The translations under genes and the position numbers were made by a program. The notes under the pieces were generated by a model. That model was not told where the DNA came from. It worked only from the letters and a program-made list of their open reading frames with translations, and made no database searches. From assembly GCA_000174895.1 (NCBI GenBank), contig ACOK01000074.1, positions 1-35,109 of the forward strand: a DNA stretch of 35,109 bases, given 5' to 3'. Source of the stretch: Ruminococcus flavefaciens FD-1 (GTDB lineage: Bacteria; Bacillota; Clostridia; Oscillospirales; Ruminococcaceae). Positions 23,529-32,171 of the stretch are shown piece by piece (position 1 is the stretch's first letter; every line of letters starts with the position of its first letter).

Positions 23529-24704
23529 ATGAAAAAAATCATATCAGCACTTCTTCTCTGCGGTATGCTGTCATTTGCGTCATGTACGCAGAGCGATACA
23601 CAGCCATCGCCAGCGGAAGAAACTGCCATCACTACAGAAGCAGCAACAGAAACACCAACAGAATCCGAAACAGAGGAAGTTACAGAAGAAATTACTGAAG
23701 AAATTACCGAAGAAGTTACAGAACCGGAATATTTCAGTCAGCTTGTCTATCCCGATACAATGACCGATAAGGAGAAAAACGGCACATACTACCGTGGAGA
23801 TACCATTCTCGACGCTGACAAGGCATATGAGATAGGCGAGTATCATCTCCCCCTCGACCCTACTGCAAGGTCAAGGGTGAAGAAAATGATGAGTAATAAC
23901 CGTGAGATGAGGGTATATGACGAGCAGCTTGACTTAAACTTCATGGCAAACATCGTTCTTCCGCCAGACTACGACGAAAACAAGGAGTATCCCGTAATTC
24001 TCATTACTGATTCGCAGTACTGGATCGACGAGGTCGCAGATTTGTGGAAGCTTATCGGTGACGGTGAGTCTTCTCCCGTGATATTCGCCACGCTCCGCCT
24101 TGACTATGATATAAACGGTTATACCGATGCCCGATATGACGAATTTGTATTGAATCAGGACAAAACTCTGGATTTCATAACCAACGACTTCATGCAGCTT
24201 GTCTCGCTGAATTATAGAACTGACAGCAGTCAGAGCGTTTTCTTCGGTCATTCACTGGGCGGACTTTTCGCACATTACGCACTATGCAATTCTGATAAAT
24301 ACGAATATCAGCCGTTTGCGAAATATATCATAGCAAGCCCCGCAATGTGGAGCTACTATTATGATGACAGCGAAAACGTCAAAGATGATTATGACATAGA
24401 AAAGGTTTCAGACCCTTACGCATACAGGGAAGATTTCGGTTATTTCGACCGCAATAAAGCCATGGACAAAGACGTATTCATATGTGCAGGTGCAGACGAG
24501 CATTATGATTTTGATGCCCCCGACCTCGCCACTATCCCGGAGGATGCACAGACGATATACGAAAGATTCACCTCACACGGCGTAAATGCAGATATAAAGC
24601 TTTATGAGGGCATGATGCACATGAGTTATGTTGAGGATATGCTTAAAGATTACATCAAAAAAACTTTCCCGATGGGAAATAATTTACAGGAGGAACACAA
24701 ATAA
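23529..24704 (+). CDS. Secreted lipoprotein esterase (PF00756-like)
   Basis: A 391-residue alpha/beta hydrolase of the esterase D/enterochelin esterase type. A lipoprotein signal ends at C19 (LSFASC), followed by a Thr/Glu-rich spacer (about 20-70) that holds the enzyme away from the membrane. The catalytic domain has nucleophile S242 in FFGHSLGG, a likely acid in FICAGADEH, and His in EGMMHMSY near the end. The substrate could be an acyl ester on a plant polysaccharide, an inference from the presumed gut or rumen lifestyle. ATG 23529 follows AAAAGGAG. Its stop overlaps the glmU start by one base (TAATG), so the two are co-translated. Confidence 0.87.
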   Translation: MKKIISALLLCGMLSFASCTQSDTQPSPAEETAITTEAATETPTESETEEVTEEITEEITEEVTEPEYFSQLVYPDTMTDKEKNGTYYRGDTILDADKAYEIGEYHLPLDPTARSRVKKMMSNNREMRVYDEQLDLNFMANIVLPPDYDENKEYPVILITDSQYWIDEVADLWKLIGDGESSPVIFATLRLDYDINGYTDARYDEFVLNQDKTLDFITNDFMQLVSLNYRTDSSQSVFFGHSLGGLFAHYALCNSDKYEYQPFAKYIIASPAMWSYYYDDSENVKDDYDIEKVSDPYAYREDFGYFDRNKAMDKDVFICAGADEHYDFDAPDLATIPEDAQTIYERFTSHGVNADIKLYEGMMHMSYVEDMLKDYIKKTFPMGNNLQEEHK

Positions 24705-26104
24705 TGAATAAGGCAATAATTTTAGCCGGCGGACAGGGCAAGCGCATGAAAGCCGATATGCCCAAGCCCCTTTTCAAGGTTTTAGGCGAACCTATGCTGG
24801 AATGGGTAATATCCGCCTGTGAGGGTGCAGGAGTTTCCGACATCTGCGTTATCAAGGGCTTCATGGGCGAAATGATCGACGAGTATCTCGCAGGCAGATA
24901 CACTACCGCCCTTCAGGCCGAAAGACTGGGCACAGGCCACGCTGTAATGCAGGCTATCCCCTTCATGAAAGAGGACGAAACAGGCAATACCCTCGTACTC
25001 TGCGGTGACGCCCCTTTCATTGATGCCGAGACCATCAAGGCTTCACTGGAAATGCATGAAAAGCAGAACAATGCCGTTACCGTTATCACAGCCGAACTTG
25101 ACCAGCCAAAGGGCTACGGACGCATTATCCGCACAAAGGACGGCATAAGCGGCATCGTTGAGGAAAAGGATGCTTCCGCTGAACAGAGAGAGATTAAGGA
25201 AGTAAACTCAGGTGCTTACTGGTTCAAGACTTCCGACCTCATTTCTCTCCTCGGCAAGATAACCTGCGATAACGCACAGAAGGAGTATTACCTGACCGAC
25301 ACCATCTTCCTCGCAATCAAGGAAGGCAAGAACGCAGGCGCTTACAAGTCGGAGAACGCCGATATCATCAAGGGTGCCAACGACAGAAAGGATCTCCTCG
25401 CACTGAACGATTACGCAAGAATGGAAGTCATCGGCAAGCACCTTGCCAACGGTGTTGAGTTCATCTGCACAGACGGTGTTGTTATCGACAGACACGTTGA
25501 GATAGGCGCAGGCACTCAGATACTCCCCGGCACTATCATCCGCAAGAAGACCGTTATCGGCAAAAACTGCAAGATAGGCCCTAATACCGTTGTTGAGAAC
25601 TGCACTCTCGGCGACAACGTTAATCTTCACGCTGTACAGGCTTTCGAGTCAGTTATCGAGGAAGGCGTTGCCATCGGACCGTATGTACATCTCCGTCCTA
25701 ACACAAAGATATGCTCAGGCGCTAAGATAGGCGACTTCGTTGAGATCAAGAATTCTACCGTAGGCGAAAAGACAGCTATCGCTCACCTCGCTTACATCGG
25801 TGATGCCGATATTGGAAAGCGTGCAAACATCGGATGCGGTACAGTTACCGTAAACTATGACGGTATCGAAAAGAGCCGCTGTGTTATCGGTGACCACTGC
25901 TTCATCGGCTGCAACACAAACCTTATCGCTCCGCTGAAGCTGGGCAAGGCCGTATATACTGCCGCAGGAACTACCGTTACCCGTGATGTTCCCGATTATG
26001 CCCTTGCTATCGACAGAGGTGTCATGAAGATAAACGAAGGCTACACACTCCGCAAGCTGAAATCTCAGATCGGCCATTCACATATCAGCAAGGATAAGAA
26101 GTAA
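24704..26104 (+). CDS. glmU: Bifunctional GlmU
   Basis: A 466-residue enzyme that acetylates glucosamine-1-phosphate and then couples it to UTP, giving UDP-N-acetylglucosamine for peptidoglycan. The N-terminal uridyltransferase domain has LAGGQGKRMKADMPKPLF (7-24), GTGHAVMQAI, VLCGDAPFI and YGRIIR. The C-terminal left-handed beta-helix acetyltransferase (about 250-450) has hexapeptide repeats and the catalytic-His segment AHLAYIGDADIG, followed by NIGCGTVTVNYDG. All key motifs are intact. An AGGAGG site lies inside the end of the esterase gene. The link with the esterase is unusual; glmU often precedes prs. Confidence 0.97.
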   Translation: MNKAIILAGGQGKRMKADMPKPLFKVLGEPMLEWVISACEGAGVSDICVIKGFMGEMIDEYLAGRYTTALQAERLGTGHAVMQAIPFMKEDETGNTLVLCGDAPFIDAETIKASLEMHEKQNNAVTVITAELDQPKGYGRIIRTKDGISGIVEEKDASAEQREIKEVNSGAYWFKTSDLISLLGKITCDNAQKEYYLTDTIFLAIKEGKNAGAYKSENADIIKGANDRKDLLALNDYARMEVIGKHLANGVEFICTDGVVIDRHVEIGAGTQILPGTIIRKKTVIGKNCKIGPNTVVENCTLGDNVNLHAVQAFESVIEEGVAIGPYVHLRPNTKICSGAKIGDFVEIKNSTVGEKTAIAHLAYIGDADIGKRANIGCGTVTVNYDGIEKSRCVIGDHCFIGCNTNLIAPLKLGKAVYTAAGTTVTRDVPDYALAIDRGVMKINEGYTLRKLKSQIGHSHISKDKK

Positions 26105-26115
26105 TATTACCGCAG

Positions 26116-26144
26116 GGGCGCACAGTAGTGCGCCCTTGATTTTT
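26116..26144 (+). terminator. Terminator after glmU
   Basis: 8-bp GC-rich stem GGGCGCAC (26116-26123) / GTGCGCCC (26128-26135), loop AGTA, then TTGATTTTT. It is 11 bp after the glmU stop. Confidence 0.92.
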
Positions 26145-26178
26145 CCGTCCGCTGTAAGAACAAATTCTCCCTGTTCTA

Positions 26179-26207
26179 TTGAAAAAACGGATCGGATATG
26201 TTACAAT
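26179..26207 (+). promoter_or_regulatory. Promoter of the DUF4236 gene
   Basis: TTGAAA (26179-26184), 17-bp spacer, TACAAT (26202-26207), starting a transcript about 30 bases before ATG 26244. The YmdB-like gene probably shares it. Confidence 0.8.
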
Positions 26208-26243
26208 AGGAGTATAATTTTTACCCGAAAGGATATGATAACT

Positions 26244-26441
26244 ATGGGATTCCATCTGAGAAAAAGCATCAAGCTTGGCAAATTCTTCAAGATAAACAAG
26301 ACCAAAAAGGGATACAGCGTCACCATCGGCGGAAAGAACCTTAAATTCACCCTCAATGATAAAAAGAAGCTGACCGCAAGTCTTCCCGGTACAGGCATAT
26401 CCTACGATACAAATCTCGGCAAAAAGGACAGCAGGAAATAA
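26244..26441 (+). CDS. Small DUF4236 protein
   Basis: A 65-residue basic protein with the DUF4236 pattern: MGFHLRKSIKLGKFFKIN at the start, then KKGYSVTIGGK and LTASLPGTGISYDT. Function is unknown across the family; members occur alone or as N-terminal modules. ATG 26244 has AAAGGA 10 bases upstream; ATG 26235 in the same frame sits too close to that site. The YmdB-like gene follows after 36 bp. Confidence 0.82.
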   Translation: MGFHLRKSIKLGKFFKINKTKKGYSVTIGGKNLKFTLNDKKKLTASLPGTGISYDTNLGKKDSRK

Positions 26442-26477
26442 TAACTCTGCACACATAGCAGCACGAAAGGACACTGA

Positions 26478-27248
26478 ATGAAAAATCTTCTCTTCATAGG
26501 CGATGTCGTAGGAAAAACAGGCTGTGATTTCCTTGCATCAAAACTCAGCGGACTGAAAAAACAGTACAATATCGACGTTACAGTTGTCAACGGCGAAAAC
26601 TCATCACAGGGCAACGGCATTACCGAAGAATCCGCAGACAGCATTATCCGTGCAGGCGCTGATGTTATAACCACAGGCAACCACGCTTTCCGTCACAGGG
26701 ACTCAATGCATATCTATGAGCGTGACTTCATCATCCGCCCTGCCAACTATCCCGAGGGAGGATGCGTGGGAAAAGGCGTTTGTACCCTTGATATGGGTGC
26801 ATGGTCACTTACCGTCATCAACCTGATGGGCACCGCTTTCATGGACGCACTTGACAATCCGTTCACCAAAATAGACGAAATACTCGAAAATACTGACAGT
26901 AAAAATATTCTTGTGGACTTCCATGCTGAGGCTACATCCGAGAAAAAGGCTATGGGCCACTATCTCACCGACAGAGTTACCGCTATAGTCGGCACTCATA
27001 CCCATGTCCAGACCTCCGATGAGATCATACTCGGCGGCGGTACTGCATATATTACTGATGCAGGAATGACAGGTCCCGAGATATCCTGCCTCGGTGCGGA
27101 CATCGGCCCCGTGATAAATACTTACCGTTTTCATATGCCCGAGAGGTTCACTCCTTCAGCTAACCCCTGCTTTCTCTGCGGAGTCGTAATCGCCTTCGAC
27201 GAAAAGACTGGCAAATCGCACAAAATCGAACGTATAATTATAAGATAA
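26478..27248 (+). CDS. YmdB-family metallophosphoesterase
   Basis: A 256-residue phosphoesterase of the YmdB type (TIGR00282). B. subtilis YmdB hydrolyses 2',3'-cyclic nucleotides and influences biofilm and motility gene choice. Metal-site motifs are visible: FIGDVVGKTG (D9), VNGENSSQGNG (N/E), TTGNHAFRH, VDFHAEATSEK and VGTHTHVQTSD. Length and order match the family. ATG 26478 has AAAGGA 6 bases upstream. In many Firmicutes ymdB stands close to spoVS, and spoVS is indeed the next gene here. Confidence 0.93.
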   Translation: MKNLLFIGDVVGKTGCDFLASKLSGLKKQYNIDVTVVNGENSSQGNGITEESADSIIRAGADVITTGNHAFRHRDSMHIYERDFIIRPANYPEGGCVGKGVCTLDMGAWSLTVINLMGTAFMDALDNPFTKIDEILENTDSKNILVDFHAEATSEKKAMGHYLTDRVTAIVGTHTHVQTSDEIILGGGTAYITDAGMTGPEISCLGADIGPVINTYRFHMPERFTPSANPCFLCGVVIAFDEKTGKSHKIERIIIR

Positions 27249-27271
27249 TTCACAAAGTTTACCTTGGATAC

Positions 27272-27300
27272 TTGAAATGTTCATAAATATCGTTTATAAT
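27272..27300 (+). promoter_or_regulatory. Promoter of spoVS
   Basis: TTGAAA (27272-27277), 17-bp spacer, TATAAT (27295-27300). Around the likely start of transcription is an 11-bp direct repeat, AAGTGTACTAT, at 27303-27313 and 27319-27329 (16-bp period). Confidence 0.82.
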
Positions 27301-27376
27301 ATAAGTGTACTATAGCCGAAGTGTACTATCAAAATACTATACGTACAAATATATTACTCACAGGAGGGTTATTATC

Positions 27377-27637
27377 ATGGAAATTTTAAAAGTATCTTCA
27401 CATTCATCACCAAACTCTGTAGCAGGCGCAATCGCAGGCGTTATCAGAGAGCAGAAGGCCGTTGAGGTACAGGCAGTCGGCGCAGGCGCAGCAAACCAGG
27501 CAATCAAGGCTATAGCTATAGCAAGGGGATATCTGGCGCCCATTGGTATCGACCTTATCTGTATACCTGCTTTTGCAAATATCCAGATCGACGGCGAAGA
27601 GAGAACAGCAATCAAGCTCATTTGCGAGCAGAGATGA
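27377..27637 (+). CDS. spoVS: Stage V sporulation protein S
   Basis: An 86-residue SpoVS protein, full family length. It begins MEILKVSSHSSPNSVAGAIA and ends in the conserved IPAFANIQIDGEERTAIKL; the family is among the most conserved small proteins in spore-formers. It is a compact Alba-like alpha/beta fold that may bind nucleic acid and affects septation and late sporulation. ATG 27377 has AGGAGGG 9 bases upstream; the frame extends further up but without a ribosome site. It is its own unit, with promoter at 27272 and terminator at 27655. Confidence 0.97.
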   Translation: MEILKVSSHSSPNSVAGAIAGVIREQKAVEVQAVGAGAANQAIKAIAIARGYLAPIGIDLICIPAFANIQIDGEERTAIKLICEQR

Positions 27638-27654
27638 TAAACATCTGATCTTGC

Positions 27655-27680
27655 GGGCGGACTTTTTGTCCGCCCTCTTT
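27655..27680 (+). terminator. Terminator after spoVS
   Basis: 8-bp stem GGGCGGAC (27655-27662) / GTCCGCCC (27668-27675) with a TTTTT loop, followed by TCTTTT. Confidence 0.92.
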
Positions 27681-27815
27681 TATTGCGGGGACGCCCCCGC
27701 TGGCGGTCACGATGCCGCTCGTAAACTCACTCACTCTCTGCGGAGCGGTCAGTCTGCTTTCGCTCACTGATACAAAATGTGAGTAATTGACGTAAAATAA
27801 ACGCCCCCGCTTGCA

Positions 27816-27885
27816 GGTAACGCCGCCCTCGGCGTTACACATAAATTTATACAAACCAAAATGGTACGCTGAGGGCAGCGTTACC
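27816..27885. repeat. Two related hairpins upstream of recG
   Basis: The first, 27817-27838, has a 9-bp stem GTAACGCCG/CGGCGTTAC. The second, 27863-27885, is a diverged reverse copy (CGCTG/CAGCG core with outer GGTA/TACC). They end 30 bp before the recG start, so they may lie in its leader. The gap 27681-27815 has no gene. Confidence 0.6.
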
Positions 27886-27915
27886 ATCATATTATAAAGC
27901 ATAAAAAGGAAATTT

Positions 27916-29952
27916 ATGGCAACACATTTATTCAGCGAAATCGAATACCTTAAAGGCGTAGGCAAGGCAAGAGGCGAAAAATACCGGAAGCTTGGGATAA
28001 ACTCCCCCTACGAACTGATATACCACATCCCACGAACCTACCTTGACTTCCGTGCATACGTCCCTGTGGCCCAGGCTAAAATAAACGAGTACAATGTTCT
28101 GAAACTTACCGTGTACAAGAAAATGCCTCCTCAGCGCATAAGGGGCGGACTTGTTATCTGCAAAGCCGCCGCTACCGACGGTATGGACGATATCCTCATC
28201 GTGGTATACAACAACGTCTTCGGCTTCCAGTCACTGAAAGAAAACGAGACTTACTATATGTACGGCAAGGTCAGCGGCAATTTCCTGCGCAGGGAGATAA
28301 GCGCTCCCGTATTCATAAGCGCTGCGGAAAAGGTGCTGATACAGCCCGTTTATCCCCTCACTCAGGGACTTTCCGTGAATATGGTCCGCACCAATATGAA
28401 GCAGGCTCTTGAGCTTATGCGTGCCGACCCCTTTGAAACTCTCCCCGGAGCGGTCATGGAGAAGTATGACCTCTGTCCGCTGATGACGGCGCTGGAGAAT
28501 ATCCACTTCCCCGAAAGCGAAGAAGCCTCGGAAGCCGCAAGACAGCGCCTTGCCTTTGATGAACTGCTGAAACTTCAGCTGGGTATGTCGCTGATGAAAT
28601 CACGCAGCAGGCGCAGTACAGCCTACAAAATGGACAGCAGTATAAGCGCCGCTCCGTTTACGGAAGGTCTCCCCTTTGAGCTGACTGACGACCAGAAAAA
28701 AGCCGTTTCGGAGGTGATCTCCGACCTGTGCCGTGATGTGCCTATGAACCGCCTTTTACAGGGCGATGTGGGAAGCGGTAAAACTGCCGTTGCTGCGGCG
28801 GCCTGCTACTTCACCGCAAAGAACGGCGCTCAGGCCGCACTTATGGCTCCTACGGAGATCCTCGCATCCCAGCACTACCGCACACTTTCGGAATTTCTCG
28901 AACCTTTCGGCGTTAAAGTCTGCCTGCTGACAGGCTCGCTTACCGCTAAGAAAAAGGCTGTGATACGTGAGCAGATACTGTCGGGCGAGATAGACGTTAT
29001 CGTCGGCACTCACGCCATAATCCAGAAAGACGTTGAATACAGGGCGCTGGGACTGGTCATCACCGATGAACAGCACCGCTTCGGAGTTGCTCAGAGAGCG
29101 GCTCTGGCAGAAAAGGGAGATTCTCCACACAAGCTGGTAATGTCAGCTACTCCCATCCCCCGCACCCTTGCGCTGATAATCTACGGAGACCTCGATATAT
29201 CGGCAATAACTCAGCTTCCAAAGGGACGCAAGCCCGTGCAGACCTACGCTGTGACAGGCAAACTCCGCCACCGTGCATTCGGCTTTGTCAAGGCAAGACT
29301 GGACGAGGGACGGCAGGCATATGTGGTATGTCCTATGATAGAGGACAGCGAAAGTGACCTTTTTGCCGTGAAGTCATACGCTGAAAATGCCGCAAAGGGC
29401 GATCTGAAGGGATATTCCACTGCTCTCCTTCACGGCAGGATGCGAGCCGCCGAAAAGGAAAAGGTCATGAAGAGTTTCCGTGACGGCGAGATACAGGTGC
29501 TTATCTGCACCACCGTTGTGGAGGTCGGTGTGGACGTTCCCAATGCGGCGGTGATGGTCATAGAAAATGCCGAAAGATTCGGACTTTCCCAGCTTCATCA
29601 GCTTCGTGGACGTGTGGGACGTGGACAGTATGAAAGCTCATGCATACTCATTACGGACAACACCTCCGAGGACTGCGTGAAGCGAATGAAGATAATGTCA
29701 TCCACCTCTGACGGATTCAAGATATCGGAGGAGGACCTGAAAATGCGTGGTCCCGGCGACTTCTTCGGAAGCGCCCAGCACGGACTTCCGCCGCTGAAAA
29801 TAGCGGATATCGCCTGCAACATGGAACTTATGAACAAAGCCCAGAACTGTGCAAGGGAACTGCTTGAAGCCGACCCACAGCTTAATTCCCCTGAAAACAG
29901 AGCGCTGAAAATGGATGTTATGCGACTGTTCAACAAGGATATCATTGGATAG
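27916..29952 (+). CDS. recG: ATP-dependent DNA helicase RecG
   Basis: A 678-residue RecG, the branch-migration helicase that remodels stalled replication forks and Holliday junctions. An N-terminal wedge/OB domain (about 1-230; YHIPRTYLDFR near 36) precedes helicase motifs I LLQGDVGSGKTA, Ia LMAPTEILASQH, II ITDEQHRFG, III MSATPIPRTLA, V TTVVEVGVDVPNA and VI QLRGRVGRG. All are intact and the length is normal. ATG 27916 has AAAAGGAA 4 bases upstream. The DUF1963 gene follows closely and may be co-transcribed. Confidence 0.98.
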   Translation: MATHLFSEIEYLKGVGKARGEKYRKLGINSPYELIYHIPRTYLDFRAYVPVAQAKINEYNVLKLTVYKKMPPQRIRGGLVICKAAATDGMDDILIVVYNNVFGFQSLKENETYYMYGKVSGNFLRREISAPVFISAAEKVLIQPVYPLTQGLSVNMVRTNMKQALELMRADPFETLPGAVMEKYDLCPLMTALENIHFPESEEASEAARQRLAFDELLKLQLGMSLMKSRSRRSTAYKMDSSISAAPFTEGLPFELTDDQKKAVSEVISDLCRDVPMNRLLQGDVGSGKTAVAAAACYFTAKNGAQAALMAPTEILASQHYRTLSEFLEPFGVKVCLLTGSLTAKKKAVIREQILSGEIDVIVGTHAIIQKDVEYRALGLVITDEQHRFGVAQRAALAEKGDSPHKLVMSATPIPRTLALIIYGDLDISAITQLPKGRKPVQTYAVTGKLRHRAFGFVKARLDEGRQAYVVCPMIEDSESDLFAVKSYAENAAKGDLKGYSTALLHGRMRAAEKEKVMKSFRDGEIQVLICTTVVEVGVDVPNAAVMVIENAERFGLSQLHQLRGRVGRGQYESSCILITDNTSEDCVKRMKIMSSTSDGFKISEEDLKMRGPGDFFGSAQHGLPPLKIADIACNMELMNKAQNCARELLEADPQLNSPENRALKMDVMRLFNKDIIG

Positions 29953-29968
29953 AAAGGAAATGAATGCT

Positions 29969-30832
29969 ATGTCAGATGAACTCAAAGACCGATTTGCCCC
30001 ATTACTCCAAAAACTTGAACGAAACGAAATAATACTTAGCCTTAATGGAGCAGAAGAGCTTTCCGCAGGTGCAAGCAAATTCGGCGGCGAACCCGATCTT
30101 CCGTCCGATCATAAATGGCCTTACTATAAAGAAAAGCCACTGTCTTTCCTTGCACAGATCGATCTTGCTGAAGCCTCGGAGTACGATACAGAGGGACTTC
30201 TCCCCAAAAGCGGTACTCTCAGCTTTTTCTATGAGTGCGACGACCAGCCGTGGGGATACGACCCGAAACACGCAGGCGGTGCAAGAGTATACTATTTCCC
30301 CGAGGGAACTGAACTTATAAGGACTCCCGTCCCCGATGATATGCCTGAATACCTGAAACTGTCCGAATACGGCATGATATTTTCCTCTCGCTCAGGATAT
30401 CCTGATCTGAGTGAACTTGATGAATATGCCGCAGATATCGGTACTGCCGTTCCCGTATACAGTGATGACGAGGAAGATGAACTGTGGGACTCCTACATGG
30501 AGTGGACAGAACGTGACGGCGCTGAGAACACGAAGCTTCTGGGCTATGCGGAACTTGTGCAGAACCCCATGCGTGATGAATGTGAAAAAGTCGCCGTGCG
30601 CAGCATCTACACAGGCGACAACGAATACCGTAAAGATCTCACAGACAAAGACAACGAAAATATCGAAAAAAACAAGCATGACTGGATACTGCTTTTTCAG
30701 CTTGGCGACGATATAGCAGAATCGATCGGCACTATGTTCGGCGACTGCGGAAATATCTACTTCTGGATAAGAAAGCAGGATCTGGCTGAACGCAGATTCG
30801 ATAAAGTCTGGTGCATACTTCAGTGCGGATAA
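29969..30832 (+). CDS. YwqG-like DUF1963 protein
   Basis: A 287-residue soluble protein of the YwqG/DUF1963 family, whose function is unknown. Typical parts are SKFGGEPDLPSDHKWP near residue 38, LSFLAQIDLAEAS, GTLSFFYECDDQPWGYDPKH, and the C-terminal LLFQLGDD and GDCGNIYFWIRKQDLA. The domain is beta-rich and repeated. ATG 29969 lies about 10 bases after AGAAAGG; the in-frame ATG 29960 is closer than normal to that site. The gene starts 17 bp after recG. It ends at a strong terminator, so recG and this gene form one unit. Confidence 0.88.
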   Translation: MSDELKDRFAPLLQKLERNEIILSLNGAEELSAGASKFGGEPDLPSDHKWPYYKEKPLSFLAQIDLAEASEYDTEGLLPKSGTLSFFYECDDQPWGYDPKHAGGARVYYFPEGTELIRTPVPDDMPEYLKLSEYGMIFSSRSGYPDLSELDEYAADIGTAVPVYSDDEEDELWDSYMEWTERDGAENTKLLGYAELVQNPMRDECEKVAVRSIYTGDNEYRKDLTDKDNENIEKNKHDWILLFQLGDDIAESIGTMFGDCGNIYFWIRKQDLAERRFDKVWCILQCG

Positions 30833-30838
30833 AAATAT

Positions 30839-30885
30839 GCGGAGTTTTCAACAATGCGGATGCAAATGTTGAAAACTCCGCTTTT
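30839..30885 (+). terminator. Terminator after the recG-DUF1963 unit
   Basis: Perfect 15-bp stem: GCGGAGTTTTCAACA (30839-30853) and its complement (30867-30881), then TTTT. Confidence 0.93.
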
Positions 30886-30955
30886 AATGTATCATTCACT
30901 GTTGTCTGCACATACTATCTCTGCGGATATTTTCCGCAAAGAAAGGTGATCGCCA

Positions 30956-31693
30956 ATGAAAAAAACCGCATACACCTCAGCTTTCCTTGCCGCACTGTCG
31001 GTACAGCCTGCCGCCGTTATCGCCGCAGACAATACCTGTCACGGCTACGGTCAGGGTACGGCTGTTGACGATAAAAATCGTCCATGCGGCGCTGTAAGCT
31101 TCACAGAACAGTACAGCTGTCTCGACGCCTATGCCCTTACTCCCGATGATGACAGGATAATCCTGACCTTCGATCAGGGCTACGAAAACGGATATACCTC
31201 AAAAATCCTTGATACGCTAAAAGAAAAAAACGTTCAGGCTGTTTTCTTCCTTACGGGAGATTACGCAAGAAGCGAACCTGAACTTATAAAGCGTATGATA
31301 AATGAAGGGCATATCCTGGGCAACCACAGCATGACACATCCCTCCATGCCGTCGCTTTCTCAGGATGGTGTACGTGAGGAGATAATGTCGCTCCACAACT
31401 ATGTGCTGAACAATTACGGCTACGAAATGCAGTATTTCCGTCCGCCCTGCGGTGAATACTCCGAGCAGACACTTGATATCACGCAGAGATGCGGTTACAG
31501 GACTCTGTTCTGGAGTTTTGCCTACGTGGACTGGAAACAGGACGAACAGCCAGAGCCGTCGGCTTCACTTGAAAAGCTGATATCATCGGCACACGGCGGA
31601 GAGATACTTCTCCTCCACTCCGTATCATCCACAAATGCGGAGATACTGGGAAAGCTTATAGACAGCCTCCGTGCCGAGGGCTACAGAGTATAA
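30956..31693 (+). CDS. PdaA-like polysaccharide deacetylase
   Basis: A 245-residue exported NodB-domain protein. A signal peptide (cleavage near AVIAAD, about residue 24) precedes the catalytic domain: ILTFDQGYENGYTSKIL (motif 1), GNHSMTHPSMPSLS with the metal-binding His pair, and FRPPCGEYSEQTL. The sequence resembles B. subtilis PdaA, which deacetylates muramic acid to form the delta-lactam of the spore cortex; with spoVS nearby a sporulation role is likely. In motif 1 the second Asp of the usual DD is Gln, a position that also departs from DD in PdaA-type proteins. ATG 30956 has AGAAAGGTG 7 bases upstream. Confidence 0.9.
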   Translation: MKKTAYTSAFLAALSVQPAAVIAADNTCHGYGQGTAVDDKNRPCGAVSFTEQYSCLDAYALTPDDDRIILTFDQGYENGYTSKILDTLKEKNVQAVFFLTGDYARSEPELIKRMINEGHILGNHSMTHPSMPSLSQDGVREEIMSLHNYVLNNYGYEMQYFRPPCGEYSEQTLDITQRCGYRTLFWSFAYVDWKQDEQPEPSASLEKLISSAHGGEILLLHSVSSTNAEILGKLIDSLRAEGYRV

Positions 31694-31701
31694 CAAATAA
31701 C

Positions 31702-31743
31702 AAAAGCCGTACAGAAAGACCCCCATCCTTCTGTACGGCTTTT
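31702..31743. terminator. Bidirectional terminator
   Basis: 15-bp stem (31702-31716 / 31729-31743) with core GCCGTACAGAA/TTCTGTACGGC. Flanking A and T runs allow use by the deacetylase gene on the plus strand and by the 73-aa gene on the minus strand. Confidence 0.9.
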
Positions 31744-31813
31744 CCCATTTCATCCCACTATAACAACATCCGAAGATGCTGCTATCATGTTGAATCGCCC
31801 ATGTTTTTGCGGC

Positions 31814-32035
31814 TTACTTTGCAGTTTTGCCGCTTCCGATGTAATACCTGCCGTCGAGACATGAAACTATCATGCCGCTCTTCAGCAGTTTCTTGGTTAT
31901 TGCACAGAAGGCCTGCGGATTGATAACGCCTGCCTCCTGAAAAGTTACAGCGTGTTCAGCGTCAAAAGCTCCCGAAGCGGCAAGCTTCTTCATGATGTGC
32001 TGCTGTCTTATAAGCGGTATCGGCGGAAAAAACAT
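31814..32035 (-). CDS. Small winged-helix-like protein
   Basis: A 73-residue protein. The helices (IRQQHIMKKLAASGAF, QAFCAITKKLLKSGMI) and the ending VSCLDGRYYIGSG read like a minimal winged helix, but no family is certain. I chose ATG 32035, preceded by GGGGGTGAG at 2-3 bases. A longer frame from 32146 has its ATG too close to its only purine tract and would have to translate through a perfect 13-bp hairpin (32088-32117), so that part is better read as leader. Confidence 0.6.
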   Translation of the reverse strand: MFFPPIPLIRQQHIMKKLAASGAFDAEHAVTFQEAGVINPQAFCAITKKLLKSGMIVSCLDGRYYIGSGKTAK

Positions 32036-32087
32036 AGACTCACCCCCAAGGGGAAATATCCCCGTATAATAATAGTTGATCTTGCCA

Positions 32088-32117
32088 TGCCGGAAGCTAT
32101 CCCCATAGCTTCCGGCA
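32088..32117 (-). repeat. Perfect hairpin in the leader of the 73-aa gene
   Basis: 13-bp arms TGCCGGAAGCTAT (32088-32100) and ATAGCTTCCGGCA (32105-32117) around four C. No T-tract follows on the minus strand, so it is not a plain terminator. It may control translation of the gene at 31814-32035. Confidence 0.65.
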
Positions 32118-32171
32118 CATACCCCTGAGCTTTTCAGCTCTGCCATGTCTCCCTATTGACATGGTAATTGC

